In this document: positions 1 through 7,294 of the stretch, piece by piece | Layout of the letters: each line of letters begins with the position of its first letter | Numbering within the stretch: the first letter of the stretch is position 1 | Assembly (NCBI GenBank): GCA_002239025.1 | Contig: MPNM01000004.1 | Span: 112,667-176,666 of the forward strand | DNA: 64,000 nt | Direction of reading: 5' to 3' | DNA from: Chloroflexi bacterium bin125 | Lineage (GTDB): Bacteria > Chloroflexota > Dehalococcoidia > Bin125 | The notes under the pieces: model-generated | What the model saw: the letters and a program-made list of their open reading frames with translations, nothing else | Databases searched by the model: none | What the model was told of the DNA's origin: nothing | Position numbers and translations under genes: made by a program

Positions 1-1
1 C

Positions 2-901
2 CACGTCTACCAGAGCGGACAGGTCGACAATGAGGCGGAATCGGAAGAGGACGCCTTCGACCAGATCAAGAAGTTCCTCTCCTACCTGCCCGACACAACC
101 AACGACGTCACCGAGCGCACACACAACTTCGACGATCCCAACCGCAAGGTCGAGGAGCTGCTGCGGATCATCCCCGAGAACCGCAAGCGCGGATACAACC
201 CGCGCAAGCTGGTCAAACTGGTCGTCGACAACGGCGAGTTCTTCGAAATGCGGCCGCACTGGGGCGGTGCAATCATCACCGGTTTCGCCAGAATCGGCGG
301 CTACGCCATCGGCGTCGTCGCGAGCGATCCCTATGTCATGGCCGGCGCGATGAACGGTGACGCCGCCGACAAGTTCGCCCACTTCGTCGACCTCTGCGAC
401 GGGTTCAACCTGCCGATGGTGGTCTTCCTCGACATGCCCGGATTCATGCTCGGCTCGCAGGCTGAGTTGAACCAGACGATGCGTCGCGGTACCCGCGCCC
501 TGATAGCAGCCTACGAAGCCGACGTGCCCAAGGTCGAGTTCAACATCCGCAAGAGCTATGGCGTCGCCGCTGACGCGCCTAACAGCATGGGTGAGCCTAT
601 GGGCGTCAACATGCGCTTCGGCTGGCCGGCCGGCGAGTGGGGCGGCATCCCGATCGAAGGCGGTGTCGCAGCCGCCTACAAGCGAGAAATCGAGGCCGCC
701 GAGAATCCCGAGGCGCACCGCGAGATGATCGAAAACCGCCTGCTCAGGCTCAGAAGCCCGCTCAAGGCGGCGCACAACTTCGACGTAATCGACCTGATCG
801 ATCCCAGGGACACCCGCCGGATCGCGTTCAAGTTCATCGACGCCGCGCAACCAATGCTCAAGCGCCTGGCCCAGCGCCCGAAGCGGATCATTCGGCCTTA
901 G
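2..901 (+). CDS. Acyl-CoA carboxylase carboxyltransferase (beta) subunit, 5'-truncated by window edge
   Basis: The reading frame is open from position 2 to the TAG ending at 901, so the N-terminal part lies outside the window. The visible ~299 residues are the C-terminal half of a crotonase-fold carboxyltransferase that moves CO2 from carboxybiotin to an acyl-CoA (propionyl- or acetyl-CoA carboxylase type). Diagnostic stretches are RGYNPRKLV, the FFEMRPHWGG segment, ITGFARIGGYAIGVVASDP, the acyl-CoA pocket FLDMPGFMLG and FNIRKSYGVAA, and WGGIPIEGGVAAAYKREIE near the end. No biotin carboxylase partner is visible here; a separate single-chain carboxylase lies at 27976-31374, so the organism probably has at least two carboxylase systems. 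Which acyl-CoA is used cannot be told from this fragment. Confidence 0.9.
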   Translation, partial: HVYQSGQVDNEAESEEDAFDQIKKFLSYLPDTTNDVTERTHNFDDPNRKVEELLRIIPENRKRGYNPRKLVKLVVDNGEFFEMRPHWGGAIITGFARIGGYAIGVVASDPYVMAGAMNGDAADKFAHFVDLCDGFNLPMVVFLDMPGFMLGSQAELNQTMRRGTRALIAAYEADVPKVEFNIRKSYGVAADAPNSMGEPMGVNMRFGWPAGEWGGIPIEGGVAAAYKREIEAAENPEAHREMIENRLLRLRSPLKAAHNFDVIDLIDPRDTRRIAFKFIDAAQPMLKRLAQRPKRIIRP

Positions 902-962
902 GTCTGTCGAAAAGGGGCAAGTCGGCCGAAAGCTCGATTAGTCGCGTCCGGTATCCCTACTC

Positions 963-1060
963 CGTCATTGCCGCGCAACGTCGCGGCAATCTCGCCGTGC
1001 GGCGAACTCATGTGTGCGCTCCAATCAACGTCATACCCGCGACAAGCGCGGGTATGACGT
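963..1060. repeat. Intergenic palindromic repeat, 'CGTCATTGCCGCG' family, full copy
   Basis: An outer arm CCGTCATTGCCGCG with its partner CGCGGCAATCTCG is followed about 50 bases later by the hairpin ACCCGCGACAAGCGCGGGT and ATGACG. The same layout, including the internal TGTG and GCTC words, recurs at 37844-37941, and half-copies lie at 26014-26042 and 54415-54447. It fills the 247-base gap before the first sulfatase; no gene is seen here. The type resembles REP/BIME elements, but I cannot identify a transposase source. Confidence 0.6.
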
Positions 1061-1099
1061 GTCCATATTGGCGATTGGATTCCGAAAAAGAGCAGTCTG

Positions 1100-1148
1100 G
1101 ATCGCCTATCTTGCCGATCGATTTGCAGTCGAGAGATGAGGTATCGCC
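1100..1148 (+). promoter_or_regulatory. Conserved 5' leader/promoter of sulfatase 1
   Basis: The word GATCGCCTATCTTGCC begins exactly 49 bases before the ATG and also occurs exactly 49 bases before the second sulfatase (3758). TATCTT inside it could serve as a -10 element, giving a leader of about 30 nt; I see no convincing -35. GATGAGG just before the start is a plausible ribosome binding site. Retention after duplication suggests shared regulation or recent duplication. Confidence 0.45.
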
Positions 1149-3464
1149 ATGTCCAACCAGTTTGATGAATTCAAGGGCACCATTGGACTCACTGTCGACG
1201 AATCAGAACCCTGGTGGGAGTTGCTGCCCGAGCATGAGCATGGGCCTCGCCCCAACGTCCTGATCATCTTGTTCGATGACATGGGCTTCGCCCATCTCGG
1301 CTGCTACGGCTCCACGATCGACACGCCCAACATTGACAAGCTCGCCGCCGAGGGTTTGCGCTACTCAAACTTTCACGTGACGCCGCTCTGCTCACCGACG
1401 CGGGCTTCGCTGTTGACCGGGCGCAATCACCATGCCGTGGGCATGCGCACAATCAGCTTCCACGACACCGGGTACACCAACATGCGGTCTGCGGTTACGA
1501 AGCATGCGGCGACGCTGGCCGAAATGCTCCAACCGCGCGGCTATGCCAACTACATGGTCGGTAAGTGGCACCTCAGCCCGGCGGAGGAAAACGGTCCCGC
1601 AGGCCCCTTCGACCACTGGCCGCTGCAACGTGGATTCGACCGCTACTACGGATTCCTCAACGGCGCCACCGACCAGTTCTATCCCGAGCTGACAGAGGAC
1701 AACCATCACATCTCGCCACCCAAACGTCCGGAAGATGGCTACCACGTCACAGAAGATCTGGTTGACCATGCGATCCAGTTTCTGCGCGACAAACAGTCGC
1801 ACCGGCCCGATCAGCCATTCTTCACTTACGTCGCGCTGGGCGCCGTGCATGAACCTCACCAGTCGCCTCCCGAGTATCTCGAGAAGTACCGCGGCCGATT
1901 CGACTCCGGCTGGGACGAAGTGCGACAGGAATGGTACGAACGACAACTGGCCAGCGGCATCATCCCGTCCGACACCGAGCTAGCGGCCCGCAACCCCGGC
2001 GTCGAAAAGTGGGACGACCTGTCCGACGACGCCAAGCGGTTCGCCGCTCGGCTGTTCGAGGCCTTCGCTGCGTTCCTCGACCACACCGACGCCCAACTGG
2101 GACGACTGTTCCAATACCTGGAAGATTCAGGGCAACTTGACAACACGATCGTGGTGTTGACATCGGACAACGGCGCTTCAGGGATGGGCGGGCCCATGGG
2201 CATGTTCAGCCCTGCACAGGGCGGTAACGGGATCGCCTCAAACGAGGGTGGACTGCTGAATGTTCCGTTGGTCGAAGGTGCCGCCATGCAGAAGGATCGG
2301 ATGGCCGCCCTGCAACATCGGATCGAGGACATCGGTACCGCGCGGAGTTGGACCGACGTCCCCTGGGGTTGGGCGCAGGTCGCCAACACTCCGCTGCGCT
2401 GGTACAAGAGCGACGCCTATGGAGGCGGGATCCGGGTCCCGCTCATCATCCGCTGGCCGGAGCAGGTTCCCCAGGGTCAGATACGCGACCAGTTCCACCA
2501 TGTGACGGACATCGTGCCGACGGTGCTCGATGCACTCGGTGAAACGGCTCCCGGTAGCCACCATGGAATCGGCCAGATGCCGGTCCATGGAACAAGCATG
2601 GTCTACTCGTTCGACGACTCCGAGGCGCCGTCAAACAAGGGTGTGCAGTACTTCGAGATGTGGGGACACCGAGCCATCTGGGTGGACGGCTGGAAAGCCG
2701 TCACTCGCCACTTCCGCGGCACGCCGTTCGAGGAAGATGATTGGGCGCTGTTCAATCTCTCAGAGGATTTCTCCGAGCTACATGACCTGGCCAAACAGGA
2801 ACCCGAGCGACTACAGAACATGATCGACCGCTGGTGGATCGAAGCGGGTCGCTACAACGTCCTGCCGCTCGACGATCGGCTGCCCAGACTGGCAACCCCG
2901 AGCAACAAGCCCGGCGGTCCGCACGAGGGTCTCCACTATCGGTACTACCCGCCGGTCTCCCACTTGCAGACTCGAGTTTCACCGGTCCTGCACGTCGGAG
3001 ACTGGGAGATCAGCGCAGAAGTCGAGCGAAGCAGCAGCGACGAGGCAGGTGTGTTGTTCGCCTCGGGAAGCATGGCCGGCGGCGTCTCGCTGTACGTGCA
3101 ACACAACCGCCTTTGCTTCGATTACAACTCGCGCGAAGACCACACCGTCGGTCGCTCCGATTCTGAGTTGCCCACTGGCAAGTCAACATTGGCGGCGAGG
3201 ATGACTAGCAATCCCGACAAGGGAGGCGTAGTCACGCTCTCCGTCGATGGTCGAGAGTCTGCACAGATCGAGATACCGGTCCTGGGCGGCATCTCCGTTC
3301 GAGGCGGCGCGGATGTCGGAGCGGATCTGTACTCTCCGGTCAGCGACAACTACGAAGCTCCGTTTGCGTTCTCAGGGACCATCCATGTCCTTGACGTGCT
3401 AATCACCCCGAAGGGTGAGATGCCGCGAGTGCCCACTCCAGAGGAGGCCAGCGAAGCGAACTGA
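1149..3464 (+). CDS. Arylsulfatase (formylglycine-dependent), paralogue 1
   Basis: Predicted sulfatase of 771 residues that hydrolyses sulfate esters. Residues 36-46 (NVLIILFDDMG) supply the metal-binding Asp pair, and C81 lies in CSPTRASLLTGR, the Cys-type signature converted to formylglycine by a maturase. Further family motifs are GKWHLSP and the late metal site TSDNGASG. The C-terminal ~200 residues form a beta-rich extension typical of the long AtsA/AtsD-like arylsulfatases. I see no signal peptide, so a cytoplasmic location is likely unless another route is used. The next gene is a close tandem paralogue of 772 residues. A formylglycine-generating enzyme is not seen in this window. The natural substrate is unknown. 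Confidence 0.9.
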   Translation: MSNQFDEFKGTIGLTVDESEPWWELLPEHEHGPRPNVLIILFDDMGFAHLGCYGSTIDTPNIDKLAAEGLRYSNFHVTPLCSPTRASLLTGRNHHAVGMRTISFHDTGYTNMRSAVTKHAATLAEMLQPRGYANYMVGKWHLSPAEENGPAGPFDHWPLQRGFDRYYGFLNGATDQFYPELTEDNHHISPPKRPEDGYHVTEDLVDHAIQFLRDKQSHRPDQPFFTYVALGAVHEPHQSPPEYLEKYRGRFDSGWDEVRQEWYERQLASGIIPSDTELAARNPGVEKWDDLSDDAKRFAARLFEAFAAFLDHTDAQLGRLFQYLEDSGQLDNTIVVLTSDNGASGMGGPMGMFSPAQGGNGIASNEGGLLNVPLVEGAAMQKDRMAALQHRIEDIGTARSWTDVPWGWAQVANTPLRWYKSDAYGGGIRVPLIIRWPEQVPQGQIRDQFHHVTDIVPTVLDALGETAPGSHHGIGQMPVHGTSMVYSFDDSEAPSNKGVQYFEMWGHRAIWVDGWKAVTRHFRGTPFEEDDWALFNLSEDFSELHDLAKQEPERLQNMIDRWWIEAGRYNVLPLDDRLPRLATPSNKPGGPHEGLHYRYYPPVSHLQTRVSPVLHVGDWEISAEVERSSSDEAGVLFASGSMAGGVSLYVQHNRLCFDYNSREDHTVGRSDSELPTGKSTLAARMTSNPDKGGVVTLSVDGRESAQIEIPVLGGISVRGGADVGADLYSPVSDNYEAPFAFSGTIHVLDVLITPKGEMPRVPTPEEASEAN

Positions 3465-3510
3465 CTGTTTCCGAGGGCTCCTATCGCCGAAGACCTTTGA
3501 AGAAACTCGC

Positions 3511-3665
3511 CTTCTCCCCCCTTGCGGGGGAGATGCCGAAAGCCTGCCCCGGGCTTGACCCGGGGGCAGAGGGGGGGATCCCTGCCTGTTGGCCCTATCT
3601 GGTCGTCGTCAGCCGCCCCCCCTCTGTCACTCCGTGACATCTCCCCCCACAAGGGGGGGAGAAAG
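3511..3665. repeat. Composite of two inverted double-hairpin repeats (MITE-like)
   Basis: This fills most of the 342-base gap between the sulfatases (3465-3806), where I see no gene. A minus-oriented unit beginning TTCTCCCCCC and a plus-oriented unit ending GGGGGGAGAA face each other as terminal inverted repeats around about 150 bases. The right unit has the hairpins GTCAC-TCC-GTGAC and CTCCCCCC-ACAA-GGGGGGAG. The left unit carries an extra palindrome CCCCGGGCTTGACCCGGGGG in its first hairpin. No transposase gene is present. Confidence 0.6.
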
Positions 3666-3757
3666 GAATCGGTCGCTTCAAATGAGCTCTCGGCCAGCCT
3701 CTCGAAGCAGCGGCCAAGAGCGTCCACTTCCCAAACTTGGGACACGACAGGGGAACA

Positions 3758-3806
3758 GATCGCCTATCTTGCCACTCGATCTACGACCGAGGGATTGGTG
3801 ATTGTT
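3758..3806 (+). promoter_or_regulatory. Conserved 5' leader/promoter of sulfatase 2
   Basis: GATCGCCTATCTTGCC and the following CTCGAT are shared with the leader of sulfatase 1 at the same 49-base distance from the ATG, although the sequence just upstream is unrelated because of the repeat element. CGAGGGA ahead of the start is the likely ribosome binding region. Confidence 0.45.
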
Positions 3807-6125
3807 ATGTCTGAACAGTTCGAAGAGTTCCGAGGCAAAGTGGGACTCACGATTGATGAATCGGAGCCCTGGTGGGAACCCCTGCCGGAACATGAGCATG
3901 GGCCGCGTCCTAATGTGCTGATCATCCTGTTTGACGACATGGGTTTTGCCCATCTCGGCTGCTACGGGTCGACCATCGACACGCCCAACATCGACAAACT
4001 GGCCGATCAGGGCCTGCGTTATTCGAACTTCCATGTGACTCCCCTCTGCTCACCGACGCGGGCGTCGCTGATGACTGGACGCAACCATCATGCGGTCGGG
4101 ATGCGGACGATTTCGAACTTCCACGACACCGGCTTCACCAACATGCGGGCGTCGGTCTCGAAACACTCGGCCACACTGGCCGAGATGCTGCAGCAGAGTG
4201 GCTACGCCACCTACATGATCGGTAAGTGGCACCTAAGTCCGGCCGAGTCAAACGGTCCCGCTGGTCCCTACGACCATTGGCCATTGCAGCGAGGCTTCGA
4301 CCGCTACTACGGCTTTCTCTCCGGCGCGACGGACCAGTTTTACCCCGAACTGACGCATGACAACCATCACATCCTGCCGCCGAGGTCACCGGAGGAGGGC
4401 TATCACGTCACCGAAGACTTGGCCGACCATGCGATCTCATTCCTGCGCGACAAGCAGTCGCACCGGCCCGATCAGCCATTCTTCATGTACTTCGCGTTGG
4501 GTGCAGTGCATGAGCCGCATCAGGCACCCGCCGATTATGTCGAAAAGTACGGCGGCCGCTTCGACGCTGGTTGGGATGAAGTACGCCAGGAGTGGTACGA
4601 ACGGCAACTCGCGAGCGGCCTGATTCCGCCCGACACCGTCCTGGCAGATCGCAATCCTGGGGTGGAGAAATGGGAGAACCTGTCGCAGAACGAGCAACGC
4701 TTCGCCAGCCGTCTGTTTGAGGCATTCGCAGGATTCCTGGATCACACCGACGCGCAGCTCGGCCGGCTGCTTGATCACCTGGAACAGTCTGGGCAGCTCG
4801 ACAATACGATCATCATGCTGACATCGGACAACGGCGCCTCGGGCATGGGCGGGCCTCGCGGTCTGCTCAATCCCGCTTCCGGCGGCCTCGGCATTTCCGA
4901 CAACGAAGGCAAGGTGCTACAGAATCCCCTGCGTGGGCAAGGGTCGATGGATGACGAACTGCTGGAAGCGACGCAGTCGCGGCTCGATGACATCGGCGGC
5001 CCGCGTAGTTGGACCGACGTGCCCTGGGGCTGGGCCCAGGTCGCCAACACGCCGCTGCGCTGGTACAAGAGCGACACCTACGGAGGCGGCGTGCGTGTGC
5101 CGCTGATCGTCCGCTGGCCAGAGCGTGTGCCACATGGCCAGACCCGGGACCAGTTCCATCACGTCACCGACGTCGTGCCGACGGTCCTTGAATTGCTCGG
5201 CGAAACGGCGCCCGGCACATACAAGGGCCTGGCCCAGATGCCGGTTCACGGCAAGAGCATCGCCTACAGCTTTGAGGAACCCGACTCTCCGTCGAACAAA
5301 GGGGTCCAGTACTTCGAAATGTGGGGTCACCGCGCCATCTGGATGGATGGTTGGAAGGCAGTCACCCGCCATTTCCGCGGCATTCCGTTCGAGGATGATC
5401 AATGGGCGCTGTTCAACCTGGAGGAAGACTTTTCGGAAATCAACGACCTGGCGGAACAAGAGCCCGAACGGTTGCAGCGGATGATCGACCGCTGGTGGAT
5501 CGAGGCGGGGCGCTACAACGTGCTGCCACTCGACGATCGGATGCTGGGCATGGGCGCGCCAAGCAACCGGCTCGGCAGCCCACACCACGAGTTCCACTAT
5601 CGCTACTACCCACCCACGGCTCATCTGCACGGCCGCGTCTCGCCAACGCTATTCATCGGCGACTGGGAAATCACGGCCGAGGTGGAACGAAGCAGCGTCG
5701 AAGAGGAAGGCGTCCTGTTTGCATCGGGCAGCATGGCCGGCGGCGTCTCGTTGTACGTCCAGGACAACCGGCTCTGCCTCGACTACAACGCCCGCGAGGA
5801 CATCACGGTTGGTCGCTCGGACACCGAGTTGCCGACCGGCAAGGCAACGCTCGCGGCCAAACTGACCTCTGTACCCGAAGGGAGCGGAGTGGTCACGCTG
5901 TCGGTTGATGGCGAAGCCGTCGGCAACGTCGAGATTCCGAGCCTGAGGGGAATCGCCGTCCGAGGCGGAGCAGACGTGGCAGCCGATCACCTCTCACCGG
6001 TCACACCCAGCTACGAGGCCCCATTCGAGTTCACAGGGACAATCCATGTGGTCGACGTGAAAATCACACCAAGAGGAAGCTCGCCAAGGCCACCAACACC
6101 GGAGGAAGAGAGCGAAGCCAGCTAG
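3807..6125 (+). CDS. Arylsulfatase (formylglycine-dependent), paralogue 2
   Basis: The frame is open further upstream, but the ATG at 3807 gives a 772-residue protein whose N-terminus (MSEQFEEF) aligns with paralogue 1 without gaps, so I choose it. The formylglycine Cys is C81 in CSPTRASLMTGR and the metal Asp pair is at 43-44. The two proteins are nearly collinear, differing by one residue in length (an extra Asn in TISNFHDTG), with most positions identical by eye. Role and uncertainty are as for paralogue 1. The middle loops (roughly residues 355-400) differ most and may set substrate preference. The stop codon overlaps the convergent small gene at 6122 by four bases (CTAG). Confidence 0.9.
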   Translation: MSEQFEEFRGKVGLTIDESEPWWEPLPEHEHGPRPNVLIILFDDMGFAHLGCYGSTIDTPNIDKLADQGLRYSNFHVTPLCSPTRASLMTGRNHHAVGMRTISNFHDTGFTNMRASVSKHSATLAEMLQQSGYATYMIGKWHLSPAESNGPAGPYDHWPLQRGFDRYYGFLSGATDQFYPELTHDNHHILPPRSPEEGYHVTEDLADHAISFLRDKQSHRPDQPFFMYFALGAVHEPHQAPADYVEKYGGRFDAGWDEVRQEWYERQLASGLIPPDTVLADRNPGVEKWENLSQNEQRFASRLFEAFAGFLDHTDAQLGRLLDHLEQSGQLDNTIIMLTSDNGASGMGGPRGLLNPASGGLGISDNEGKVLQNPLRGQGSMDDELLEATQSRLDDIGGPRSWTDVPWGWAQVANTPLRWYKSDTYGGGVRVPLIVRWPERVPHGQTRDQFHHVTDVVPTVLELLGETAPGTYKGLAQMPVHGKSIAYSFEEPDSPSNKGVQYFEMWGHRAIWMDGWKAVTRHFRGIPFEDDQWALFNLEEDFSEINDLAEQEPERLQRMIDRWWIEAGRYNVLPLDDRMLGMGAPSNRLGSPHHEFHYRYYPPTAHLHGRVSPTLFIGDWEITAEVERSSVEEEGVLFASGSMAGGVSLYVQDNRLCLDYNAREDITVGRSDTELPTGKATLAAKLTSVPEGSGVVTLSVDGEAVGNVEIPSLRGIAVRGGADVAADHLSPVTPSYEAPFEFTGTIHVVDVKITPRGSSPRPPTPEEESEAS

Positions 6126-6391
6126 CTCTGGCGAATTTCGGCCATAGTGTGGTCGAGGTTCTCGCGCAGCATTTCTGCAATCTCCGGGGCAGAATAGAAG
6201 TAACGCGAGTGCGTGCGACGTAGCATCTCTTCCGACTCTGTCAGAAACAGCACCACTTCTTCTGCTTCCGGCTTGTCACGCTCCGCCTCGTTTAGCGCTT
6301 CAAACGCTTCGGTCTGCTGCGACTCCTCAAACTCGCGCAAACTCACACCACCGCCGTTTTGGTGATTGCACCTCAACAAGATCCATTTCAT
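6122..6391 (-). CDS. Small acidic protein, putative antitoxin of the RelA/SpoT-domain toxin
   Basis: An 89-residue protein rich in Glu (EFEESQQTEAF, NEAERDKPEAEE, LRENLDHTMAEIRQ) with no recognisable domain. Its ATG overlaps the stop of the upstream gene in an ATGA junction, so the two are almost certainly translated together. Small proteins encoded next to solitary alarmone synthetase genes are commonly the neutralising partners in toxSAS systems; that role is inferred here from position, size and acidity only. Shorter starts inside the frame are possible. Confidence 0.55.
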   Translation of the reverse strand: MKWILLRCNHQNGGGVSLREFEESQQTEAFEALNEAERDKPEAEEVVLFLTESEEMLRRTHSRYFYSAPEIAEMLRENLDHTMAEIRQS

Positions 6392-7209
6392 TGTTCGTCC
6401 GCTTCCGCTTCAGGCTGCGATGCAGCCATGAATCCAATGAGCGCATTCTTCACCTGTTCACACAGCGTATCGGTTACGACTAGCGATTTTCGAAAGTCTT
6501 CAATTGCCTCATTCAACAGGTTCCACTCTGTTCTCGCCTGGGCGCTGGAAAATTCCGATTGAACCGGGTAGCTGAGTTCCTCAACTAGATCTTGGGTCGC
6601 GCGTAGCTGTTCCATCAAAGAGTCGACTAACCAACCTTGTTGAGAGAGCGCCAGCAGCCGGCGACGTACGTCAGGCGGGCCGCCACCTGCCTTGATGAGT
6701 CGGTCGATGCCATAAGCCAGCTTCTCAGAAAGGTTCGCCCATGCATGTTGCACCTCAGTGCGAATCTGGATCTCGGCAAATCGACCACTTTCGGTGAGTA
6801 CGATGAGATGAACTGCCCTGTAGCCGCCCTTCTGACCTTTCCTGGTGTAGTCCTTGATCCGCTGAATCGCCAGTTGCTCATGCAACCAGTCGGTGGCGGT
6901 TCGCAAATCATCCATTGTCGGCACAGTGAGACGGCAACCAGCGATGTCTTGCATCGTGGACAATGGGGTCTCTTTGCGCTGCAGTTTGGACACCACCGAA
7001 TCAATCGCCTTGATTCGGGAACCGACTTCCGTGCGTCGACCCGCTAGCGCCGAACCTGCGCAGCGAATCAGAGCATCTGTTACCTCCGCCAACGCCCCTG
7101 CGAACCCTGTGCGGAACGCCTGATAGTCGGCCTCGTTCAACTCGTTGAGACCTGCGACTGCGAGCCGTCGGCCAAGCGCGTCAATCTCATTTTCAGGGAG
7201 TGTGGCCAT
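6388..7209 (-). CDS. RelA/SpoT-domain protein, putative toxSAS toxin / small alarmone synthetase
   Basis: A 273-residue protein containing a nucleotidyl-(pyro)phosphotransferase RelA/SpoT synthetase domain without the hydrolase, TGS or ACT domains of long Rel proteins. Visible motifs are R65-I-K and the following basic helix, D88-IAGCR, GYRAVH at 129-134, EIQIRT at 146-151 and H155 in VQHAWA. The C-terminal ~100 residues are helical and unassigned. Synthetases of this family make (p)ppGpp, or in toxic versions (pp)pApp or pyrophosphorylated tRNA; the sequence does not say which. The overlapping acidic small gene favours a toxin-antitoxin role over a housekeeping one. A strong palindrome lies 30 bases upstream (7239-7280). 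Confidence 0.8.
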   Translation of the reverse strand: MATLPENEIDALGRRLAVAGLNELNEADYQAFRTGFAGALAEVTDALIRCAGSALAGRRTEVGSRIKAIDSVVSKLQRKETPLSTMQDIAGCRLTVPTMDDLRTATDWLHEQLAIQRIKDYTRKGQKGGYRAVHLIVLTESGRFAEIQIRTEVQHAWANLSEKLAYGIDRLIKAGGGPPDVRRRLLALSQQGWLVDSLMEQLRATQDLVEELSYPVQSEFSSAQARTEWNLLNEAIEDFRKSLVVTDTLCEQVKNALIGFMAASQPEAEADEQ

Positions 7210-7238
7210 ACAGCCACATTACACCATGATCGAAACAG

Positions 7239-7280
7239 GCGTTCTGTATCCAGAACCTTGATGTTCCAGATACAGAACGC
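7239..7280. promoter_or_regulatory. Perfect 12-bp inverted repeat upstream of the RelA-domain gene
   Basis: GCGTTCTGTATC (7239-7250) is answered by GATACAGAACGC (7269-7280), with an inner GAAC/GTTC pair around CTTGAT. It sits 15 bases after the stop of the D-aminoacylase gene and 30 bases before the start of the RelA-domain gene on the same strand. It could be a terminator (no T-run) or an operator of the toxin-antitoxin pair. The core TATCCAGAAC...GTTCC recurs at 12519-12538, upstream of higB. Confidence 0.6.
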
Positions 7281-7294
7281 GAGTGGCCTCGCTC

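Noticed and set aside
3522..3806. N-terminal extension of sulfatase 2 by 95 residues
   Set aside because: It translates the palindromic repeat and the conserved leader; the aligned start of paralogue 1 supports 3807.
4917..5630. Minus-strand frame of 237 codons opposite sulfatase 2
   Set aside because: Antisense shadow of a clear gene, without recognisable domain.
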